Assembly (NCBI GenBank): GCA_028565635.1
Contig: JAOXYB010024701.1
Location: forward strand, 1 to 16,137
DNA: 16,137 nt
Reading direction: 5' to 3'
Origin: Phoronis ovalis
Taxonomy: Eukaryota; Phoronida; Phoronidae
Under the pieces are notes generated by a model. That model saw nothing but the letters and a program-made list of their open reading frames with translations. It did no database searches and was not told where the DNA came from. The position numbers and the translations under genes are program-made. Positions 1 through 6,373 of the stretch are shown one piece after another. Within the stretch, counting starts at the first letter, position 1. The number at the start of each line of letters is the position of its first letter.

Positions 1-76
1 AGTATACAATCCAAATCCAAAATTTTCAACTCGGCTGCACACCCCCACCAAAAAATAACTCGAGTACCCCCCCCGG
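1..76. repeat. 76-bp dispersed repeat, copy 1
   Basis: AGTATACAATCCAAATCCAA, then TTTTCAACTCGGCTGCAC, a C-rich run, ACCAAAAAATAA and GAGTACCCCC. It matches 2141-2216 in the same orientation over its full length with only a few differences. Because it begins at the window edge, the element may extend further upstream. Confidence 0.8.
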
Positions 77-495
77 GTGTCACACTTACTGATTCCTTGT
101 CAAAACAGGAAACCTGACCACTATCCTAATGCAAAATAGTCTTAATTCATCTGGATATTGTATATTTCGGACAAAAAAATGTTCAACAAAGGCAGAAGTG
201 GAAACCCGGGGGGGGGGGGATGGCTTTCTTAATTTTATGCGGGGATGCTCCATTCAATTTTTCAAGTTGAAAATAGAATTCAAAAAGCATGCCCAATTTC
301 TATTTTTTTGCAATATTCCTGATTAACGCATGTTCCCTTTCAGAAAGTATCAAAATATTTTTATTCTGCATCTGGCAAAATTGCAAATGTATTCATAACT
401 TTTGGTATGTAACCCTTTTTTAAAATTTTGAATTCTGAAAACCATACCCCTCTATCAGCATATATACCTTGTCAGTTGGAGTCATCCCGGGGGCG
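60..495. repeat. CCCGGG-bounded interspersed repeat region
   Basis: Runs of C or G attached to CCCGGG occur at about 68-76, 206-219 and 487-493, and divide this stretch into two segments. The second (about 206-493) is AT-rich, has no coding potential and ends TATATACCTTGTCAGTTGG before CCCGGGGG. Such G/C-run boundaries are typical of non-autonomous repeats in some marine invertebrates. The class cannot be named here. Confidence 0.4.
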
Positions 496-1200
496 GAAAA
501 GGATTTACAGTATAAGTTTATCAAATATAATTATTGCTTCCAACCACAAACTGGAATCCATATAGTCGTTGCTTATCAGTTTTCCAATTCACATAATCTT
601 TTGTGAGCTTCATAACCAACAATGCTTTCGTGAATGTTTATACTTGACTCTGCAAAAGATTGTGTGATATGATCCTATCATGCACAGTTCAGTGCCAACT
701 ATGATTTAAGGATAGAGGAGCAGCAGCTCCTGCATTCATAATGAACGTACTGTAGGTATACTGGACTGCACAAAGCATTGTTAAAATGACAAATTCTGGG
801 TTTGACCCTACAATAAGCAACTATGGTATTTTCTCTAATAATCACCCTGAGAGATTATTTAAAATAAATGCTGCTAAATGGGGGTAGGGGTTACTACCTT
901 TTTTGTATCCCAGCATGAATATTTAAGAATTTTTAAATCTATTGTTTGTGATGCATAAGGCAGATTTTGAAGACTGCCAGTTTATCAAACAAATCGGCTT
1001 ATTTATAAAGCTAAATTTTTTGTATAATGGCAGTTTTTTTCAAAAGAAAAAAACTCTTATAAACCTTAACCAAACGGTAAGTTTATTTCAATTTCTAACT
1101 AAAATTACAAATGCGTGCCACAATTAAAAATAAGTAGAGCATTTGAAAAATATGTACTATTCCTTATACGAGATCTAATGTCCCTAAAGTTGAATATACT
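496..1200. other. Intergenic DNA, no gene seen
   Basis: AT-rich sequence with many short frames but none with codon bias, recognisable domain or splice context. The only repeat noted is the ATTTTCTCTAATAATCACCC segment at 821-860, described separately. Confidence 0.6.
821..860 (-). repeat. Inverted partial copy of the GATTATTAGAG repeat
   Basis: Read on the minus strand, this gives CAGGGTGATTATTAGAGAAAATACC, near-identical to the right end of the element at 5422-5540 (GGGGTGATTGTTAGAGAAAATGGTAC). It shows that the repeat is dispersed. Confidence 0.55.
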
Positions 1201-1240
1201 CATCATCGTCATCGTCATAGTTTTCATCATCATCTTCAGT
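1201..1240. repeat. Imperfect CAT/CGT trinucleotide microsatellite
   Basis: CATCATCGTCATCGTCATAG followed by TTTTCATCATCATC. It is a simple-sequence tract; no coding context is visible on either strand. Confidence 0.7.
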
Positions 1241-1847
1241 TTCTTTGTTTTGGAAGGTTGTTACAGTTTCTGCTCTGCCTCTGTTTAAAGCAAAGTATCA
1301 TGTTGTCTTCACTACCTTTGTATTCACTTATAATACCGCATTTCTGAAACAAAATTAAATTCAGTAAACCATTTTCTTCTGTCTTAATTAATAGATGGTA
1401 AATAAATTCTTTCATTAAAATATAAGAAGCCGGTTAAGAAACGATCACTAAATTCTACAAGTAGAATACAGTTCAATTTATGGCAATCCTAAAAACAGGG
1501 TTTTAAATTTTGTTTTGGGAAATATTAAATGCTCTCCAGTATGGATTTTGTAGGTTTACTTTGAAATAACATTACTATACAGTGCTATGCTATAGTAATT
1601 TGAGTACTGTTGAAAGGAGCCCAATTCACTCCTCCTAAAAATTGTTTATCAATGAGAACAAGGTTGGCTCAGTTAGTCATACATATCAGCTTTCCAATTG
1701 TAGTTGAAAGGTATGTTTTCCAAGTGATTGTCAATTGCCTTCTTAAATATATGTATATCTTTGCTAGAACTACTCAATCAGGTAACGAGTTCCATAGATT
1801 AACTTCCGGGTGTACTCATGGTTGTTTGAATATGGGGATGGGCCGCG
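1241..1847. other. Intergenic DNA, no gene seen
   Basis: AT-rich, with scattered stops in all frames. The longest open stretch (1610-1966, plus) runs into the tandem repeat array and shows no protein resemblance. Nothing else can be supported here. Confidence 0.55.
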
Positions 1848-2165
1848 TAACCCAATCCAAAATTTCAGCTTGCGGTAGCAAACCCTATCCAATTTTTTTG
1901 AAATATAAGGGTACCAATCCAAATTTTGTGAAATATAAGAGTTACTGTAGCAATCCAAAATTTTAAAATATTTGAGTAGCAGGCCATTTTTACGCAAACT
2001 GACTGATACAAACCAAATGCCAAAAATCGTTTTATGGATACAAACCTAAAATTAATCCAAATTATTTGCTGTACCAATCAGCAGGTACCAATCCATTTTT
2101 GAATTTCTTTAATGTAGCAATCTGAAAAAATACAGTAAGAAGTATATATTCCAAATCCAAAATGT
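1848..2165. repeat. Degenerate tandem array of AATCCAAA units
   Basis: AATCCAAA-like words recur at about 1855, 1886, 1917, 1952, 2055, 2091 and 2152. The early ones are 30-35 bases apart and separated by versions of GAAATATAAGGGTACC. Both strands therefore show short open frames with repeated residues (for example FWI or LDW about every 11 residues). I read this as an old minisatellite, not a protein gene. Its last unit runs into the 76-bp repeat, which also carries AATCCAAA. Confidence 0.6.
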
Positions 2166-2216
2166 TCAACTGGGCTGCACCCCCCCCCACCAAAAATACC
2201 TTGAGTACCCCCCGGG
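2141..2216. repeat. 76-bp dispersed repeat, copy 2
   Basis: Direct copy of the repeat at 1-76, again ending in GAGTACCCCCCGGGG. It abuts the degenerate AATCCAAA tandem array on its left and the broken end of the LINE relic on its right, so the repeat probably caused, or inserted at, that breakpoint. Confidence 0.8.
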
Positions 2217-2224
2217 GATTAACT

Positions 2225-2868
2225 ATCCTGTTTAATACTATAGTCTCCCATATCTTAGTTGAGGATTGATGTTTGTATGAGTATGCTTTACTGTATAGAA
2301 ATCAAAGAAATGATCCATGCTAATTTTATCAATACCATTTATAATTTTAAAAACTTCGATCATACAGTATCTCCTCTGGGTCTTCTATAAAGCAATATTC
2401 TCAATCTATCCTCACATCTCATATCACGTAATTTGAAAAAATAAGTTTAGTAGCTGTGCGCTGCATGCCTTCAATATTCTTTACATCCGATTTATACAGC
2501 AGGGGACCCTATATTAAATTTGCATATATTCAATGTGAGGTCTCACCATAGCTTTGTATAAAGACATTAACAAATTATTATCCATATATTTAGATGTTTT
2601 TTTATTACTGCTAAGGTGGTATTTGCTTTTGATTTTTACATTTATATGCTTCCTAAATTTTAAATAGGATTCAAAAATAATTCCTAAGTCTGATTCTTCC
2701 ATCACCGTGTCGATGTCCCGTTGTCTTGCATGTGATATTGGTGTTGCATGTTATTCTGTCCCAAATGTATACTGCACATTTTTCAGTATTAAATTTTAGA
2801 AGCCCAGTATCTGACCAATTGAATAAACTATCAATATCTTTCTGTATTAATTCACATTGTAATACCTT
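2225..2868 (-). pseudogene. LINE (CR1/L2/jockey-like) reverse transcriptase relic
   Basis: Minus-strand fragments match, in order, the C-terminal end of a non-LTR retrotransposon polymerase: DIDSLFNWSDTGLLKFN and EKCAVYIW (2868-2760), then EESDLGIIFESYLKF and LMSLYKAMVRPHIEYM (2705-2514), then MIEVFKIINGIDKIS (about 2370-2325). The known family pattern is W...W.L.FN..KC, EKDLG...D..LKF, LYK..VRP.LEY and MIE.FKILNG. Several frameshifts and stops separate the pieces, so it is dead. It starts directly beside a pogo C-terminal fragment and ends beside the 76-bp repeat. Confidence 0.75.
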
Positions 2869-2875
2869 AAAGGCC

Positions 2876-3022
2876 AGGACTGCTGGATTACTTCAGATGG
2901 CATCATCTTCCATGCATCATAAATCCACTGTATAAGCAGTCCCTTTGCTGACGCCTTCATATAGTTGGTGGGGGTTTCGTGGGACGCTTCGCCAGCCATT
3001 CATCATACATCTCTTTCAGCGT
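2876..3022 (-). pseudogene. C-terminus of a pogo-like transposase (relic)
   Basis: The minus strand reads LKEMYDEWLAKRPTKPPPT, then after a one-base frameshift MKASAKGLLIQWIYDAWKMM and PSEVIQQSW. Pogo/Tigger-type transposases have LYDEWL, a short gap, then a W..(E/D)AW...P.E.I..SF ending. Strand and order agree with the N-terminal pogo pieces at 4606-5197, so both may be ends of one interrupted copy. Confidence 0.55.
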
Positions 3023-3500
3023 ATTAGCAGTGTTAGCAAATGAATAGGGGGGACAAATGCAAGCAGTTTTTAGTATAAAATTATCAAAAATACTTATTAG
3101 TTAAAAAATATATCTGCCAGCACATTAGGTAAATGGGTAAATATTTACAAAAAATTTTTTTTTGTAGGATTATCCACTTAACATAATTGATTATAATTAC
3201 TAGAAACAGGTGGAACATTCTCTATCGTAACATTTTCACTAATAATCAAAAACAGCAAAACTCTGCTTTGTTGGGAAGAGAAACTATATTTCAACCACAT
3301 AACTGTACAAAAGGGATGTTATGCAACTTAGAAACACATTTGCTTTTAATTGAGTTTACTCTGGTTTTTCACAAAGCTAATTAAAATTTTCGTAATTAGA
3401 AAGCAGGTGGGGTACAGCAGGTGAGACAGATTGTCACAGTTCAAGAAAAGAAGACAGCAGTTGTTTTAAATAATAATAATAAAACGTGGTAATAAAACAG
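3023..3500. other. Non-coding DNA inside the transposon relic
   Basis: AT-rich, no recognised protein fragment on either strand. If the pogo ends belong together, this stretch holds either lost transposase core or inserted material; nothing in it allows a choice. Confidence 0.45.
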
Positions 3501-3572
3501 AGCTTGGTGGAGCAGTAGTTACTGTGTCCCCCTGGCATGTCACAGGTTCTGGGTTCACTGCTTTCAAAAAAA
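3501..3572 (+). pseudogene. tRNA-like sequence, probable SINE head
   Basis: TGGAGCAGTAGTTA (from 3508) resembles an RNA polymerase III A box, and GGTTCACTGC (from 3552) a B box; the 44-base spacing is that of a tRNA. CTGGCAT between them could be an anticodon loop (GGC, alanine type), but its stem does not pair. A run of A follows at 3566-3575, as in many SINEs. The family was not recognised. Confidence 0.42.
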
Positions 3573-3659
3573 AAAGAAAATGTTTTTTTATTAATATACA
3601 TTACGAATACGAAATAGCTTAAGTATATAATACCATAATCACTGTCCTTTGAGTTTCTG

Positions 3660-4480
3660 TGCTTATTTGCATACTTCTATGTCTTTAGAAAACAAATATC
3701 TGTTTCTGTTGTCAATAGCTGGTATATCCAGCACTGAAATAATATCTTCAAATGCAATCCATGATGAATTGATCTTAGAGGAAGAATTTGTTTTCCATAG
3801 ATAGCACTAATCCAACAAATACTTTAGCATTGTCAAATTTTACATGTATAAAATCTCCAACTTTTGCAGAAACTACACAAGTGGAATCACTAACTTCGTT
3901 ATCATAATTAAGTAGACACACGACCTTCGTTTTCCTTTGAACTCCTTTCGGGCCTTGAGTATTACTCCAGCATTGCATAAGATCTTGTTCTTCGGTAGTA
4001 TTCTTAATATCTGATGACGTTACATATCTTACTTCGATTATAGTACACTGCTTTGTAGCATTATAAAATTCTTCAGCATTAGATACAACATATTAATCTC
4101 GCAACACTGATATTCAAACAACATCTTGGACTTCCTCTGTGCCATCCTTTGGCCCCATTGCCATGCGATTTGCTGAAATAGTGCCATAATACCTGCCAAC
4201 TATAATTAATTTCCTGGTAAATCACATTAGAACACATACTTATTATTTAGTTGGCTGGCTGCTCCATTAGGCCAATAATGAATTATGTTAATTTTGGGAA
4301 CAATTAATTTCAATTCTGTTATTAATTTTGAATTGTAGATGTGTGCACCACATTTGTCATGGCTTAACTCATCATGGCATGTGACTTGTTTCAATTCTTC
4401 ACTTTCTGTGTAATAGGCAATTGCAGTTAAAATTGTAATCTGTTCTGTAAAGTCTTGCAGACCAGTGTGCTGACATTATT
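3660..4480 (-). pseudogene. Relic of an unclassified transposon-like invertebrate protein
   Basis: Minus-strand pieces in order: QSEIMSAHWSA, then an open run QITILTAIAYYTESEE...DELSHDKCGAHIYNS...NIIHYWPNGAASQLNNKY (about 4453-4234), WHYFSKSHGNGAKG (about 4190-4150), EEFYNATKQC to the open frame ending at 3775 (VGDFIHVKFDNAKVFVGLVL), and FEDIISVLDIPAIDNRNRYL (about 3745-3685). These recall a widespread family of long uncharacterised proteins in invertebrate genomes with DEIQSAHW, (S)D.LSHDK, DGAASQ, FFATSHGKG and a C-terminal VGD..(L)VKF barrel. The family match is from memory and its mobile-element class is not known to me. Frameshifts and stops make it a pseudogene. Confidence 0.6.
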
Positions 4481-4605
4481 TCAGACTGGTGTTTTATCTG
4501 ATGAAAAATTTGTATCACTTGACATATCCTCCCAAAAATGGCAAAGATATTGCAAAATTGGTACTGGTTGCAAGCCTTAAGGATCTTAATAGCTAAACAG
4601 TGCCT

Positions 4606-5197
4606 ATCAATTTTGGACCAATTGCTCTGGGTCTTTTTGAGCAACAATTGTTTTCTTCCTATGCTAAGTGAGTGTCTTTCATGAACAGAGTGAACCATCC
4701 ATTGCTTGCTTTAAAACCAATGATGTAAAGTTCTTTTGCAACTACCAAGAGCTTTAACCTTAAAAATTAAATACTATTTCATTAATTCGATGTAAAAACA
4801 TTATCATGTCAATGTCTTTAAATTGGTCTCACAAAATGTTCAAGTGGTTTTTTAATTTGGAAAAAATGCTATCACTGTCTTGAGATGTAAAATAGCCACT
4901 TTATCTATATCATCTTTTGGCTAACTGTAGGATTCTGAAGCTGTCTTGTAAGTGCCCAGTCAATGACGGCATTGTCTAGGTGTTCACTAATAAGTTTCCT
5001 CCCAGTACCTCCGAGTCTTTGTCAACTCTTCTCAGAGTAGAAATATCATCAATTTTTGTAACCCATTCACAAATTCGCTTGTGCCCAACACTAAAAAAAT
5101 TAGATATTTCACGAATTGAATGATTCTTGGTATATTCGATAAACAAATTAAAGTCCACTGTGTAGTTTTTTTTGTATTTTCTTTTTACTCCCACCAC
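4606..5197 (-). pseudogene. Pogo/Tigger-like transposase N-terminus (HTH plus CENP-B), relic
   Basis: The minus strand first encodes KRKYKKNYTVDFNLFIEY and HSIREISNFFSVGHKRICEW (5197-4976), a psq/brinker-type helix-turn-helix that opens pogo-superfamily transposases. It continues with AVIDWALTRQLQNPTVSQKM (about 4965-4905), FKASNGWFTLFMKDTHLA and RKKTIVAQKDPEQLVQN (about 4710-4608), the CENP-B DNA-binding part (F.AS.GW...F..R..L..R..T..AQK.P). Stops and frameshifts break it. The DDE catalytic core expected next is not found; the sequence passes into a different family. Confidence 0.68.
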
Positions 5198-5421
5198 TTG
5201 TTTCCATCTTGAATTTCAAGATGTCTAAAGCCCAGAGAGACAAGACACCGTGTGTACCACACGTAGCGCACTTAAGATGACAATATATTTTCGTGTTCTT
5301 TGCATAATATACTTACAAAGATAATAAATACTAATATATTTCCTTAAAACCCAACGGCCCTTTTAAGAGCCAACATATCTAAAAAGAGTAATCATGCATT
5401 AATTCTGATGAAATTAAATTT
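5198..5421. other. Flank of the transposon relic
   Basis: No gene seen. A small perfect inverted repeat CGTGTG-TAC-CACACG lies at 5249-5263. I could not match it to a terminal repeat on the other side of the relic. Confidence 0.4.
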
Positions 5422-5540
5422 CTGCCCTGGGGCGATTATTAGAGAGGGGGCGATTATTAATTTATTTAAGTCATCAGAAGAGTGTGTTGTTAGAGAGGGA
5501 CAATTATTAAAATGGGGTGATTGTTAGAGAAAATGGTACA
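5422..5540 (+). repeat. GGGCGATTATTAGAG interspersed repeat
   Basis: Four related units are visible: GGGGCGATTATTAGAGAG, GGGGGCGATTATTAATTT, TGTTGTTAGAGAGGGACAAT and GGGGTGATTGTTAGAGAAAA. An inverted partial copy at 821-860 supports a dispersed element. No coding content; class unknown. Confidence 0.6.
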
Positions 5541-5790
5541 TGACACATCAGACACATATAATAGTGATACAACCAACTTCCTGCTTGCTTAGCAATTGGG
5601 CTTAAGGAATGATGATGGCAGGCAGTGAATTGTGCACTGCTGTGTGACTACGGACACCAGCAAATCAAAGTAATGTGATTAGTCAAAATAATTTTCTGCA
5701 GCCATGTTTTTTTATATGCTCTCCCAGCTCCTACTTTCGCATATTTTAATAATATGCTGTTGGTCATCATTTGTAGACTTTAGGACTCGG
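5541..5790. other. Upstream flank of the A-T gene
   Basis: No exon with a supportable motif was found between the repeat and the TATA box. In particular no condensation-domain HHxxxDG motif is present on the plus strand here. Confidence 0.45.
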
Positions 5791-5798
5791 TATAAAAG
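5791..5798 (+). promoter_or_regulatory. TATA box of a possible core promoter
   Basis: TATAAAAG is a near-ideal TATA box. An initiator-like CCATTC has its A at 5824, 33 bases downstream, a normal distance. The start codon lies about 305 bases further on. This is inferred from sequence and position; no transcript evidence is available. ATG triplets occur between 5824 and 6130, so a 5' UTR intron ending at 6123 would make more sense than a continuous leader. Confidence 0.4.
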
Positions 5799-5878
5799 GA
5801 CCACCTGGTGATACGTATACTCCATTCAAGTTATGTTACAATATACTGAGACTATAATATGATCAATTATTTATAGTA

Positions 5879-5951
5879 TTAGAAATAGCTTAGTTTGGAG
5901 AGCGTTAGGTTGAAGATCTAAAGGTTTGTAGTTCAATCCCAGTTTTCGTCC
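5879..5951 (+). pseudogene. tRNA-Phe(GAA)-like relic or tRNA-derived SINE head
   Basis: The sequence follows animal tRNA-Phe closely through the middle: GAAATAGCTTAGTTTGGAG, GCGTTA, and an anticodon arm with stem TTAGG/TCTAA around loop TTGAAGA (anticodon GAA). A T-loop GTTCAATCC follows. The A box (5886) and B box (5931) are at the correct distance. The outer three acceptor pairs and much of the T stem do not pair, so it is probably not a working tRNA. No clear SINE body is seen after it. Confidence 0.6.
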
Positions 5952-6129
5952 ATTTTCCTTTTCAAATTACTTTATCAACATTACATTTTCACTTTTCTAT
6001 TCTTCATATTTTTTGAATCCAAAATGGCTGCCATGTCAAGAACCTTTTTGTGGGAAGCCATATACTTGGTGTCGCCATGCGACACTACACATTCTAGTTT
6101 TTAAAAGTATTTTATTATTGTAGCATAAA

Positions 6130-6373
6130 ATGGAATATGAAAAACAAGGTCTCCTGCATGAAATGTTCATGCACCAAGCCAGTAAAACACCTGATAATGT
6201 TGCCGTAGTAACAGACAATGGTTGCCAAGTAACATTTCAGGAATTGGACAACGTGACCAACATCTTATGCACCTATTTAAAGCATAAAGGTGTTGGGCCA
6301 GATAGTGTTGTTGGTATTTACATGGAGCGATGTTTAGAATATGTCATAGCATATATTGCTATTTTGAAAGCAG
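6130..6373 (+). CDS. Exon 1: N-terminus of adenylation domain
   Basis: Encodes residues 1-81 plus the first base of codon 82. LLHEMFMHQASKTPDNVAVV is the usual opening of an AMP-binding domain, followed by VTFQEL (motif A1) and the start of motif A2 (ILKAG). The ATG has a good context (A at -3, G at +4). An in-frame TAG lies nine bases upstream at 6121-6123, inside an acceptor-like stretch (ttattattgtag), so a 5' UTR intron could end at 6123. The donor is CAG|GTAATT. Confidence 0.85.

Noticed and set aside
1610-1966. 118-codon plus-strand open frame.
   Set aside because: It runs into the AATCCAAA tandem array, shows no family resemblance and has no splice or promoter context.
2726-2935. Plus-strand 69-codon frame.
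   Set aside because: Antisense to the LINE and pogo fragments, which have recognisable motifs on the minus strand.
4460-4492. Minus-strand DKTPV-stop-NNVS read as the pogo motif DETPVW.
   Set aside because: The same bases in another frame give QSEIMSAHWS, which continues into a longer consistent match. One of the two is chance and the pogo reading has a stop in it.
4399-4698. 99-codon minus-strand open frame taken as a gene.
   Set aside because: Its start is an out-of-frame reading of a CENP-B-type fragment and only its end (QSEIMSAHWSA) is meaningful; it is part of two transposon relics.
5541-6129. Possible upstream exons for a condensation domain.
   Set aside because: No HHxxxDG or other condensation motif in any frame, and the adenylation domain begins almost at the first Met.
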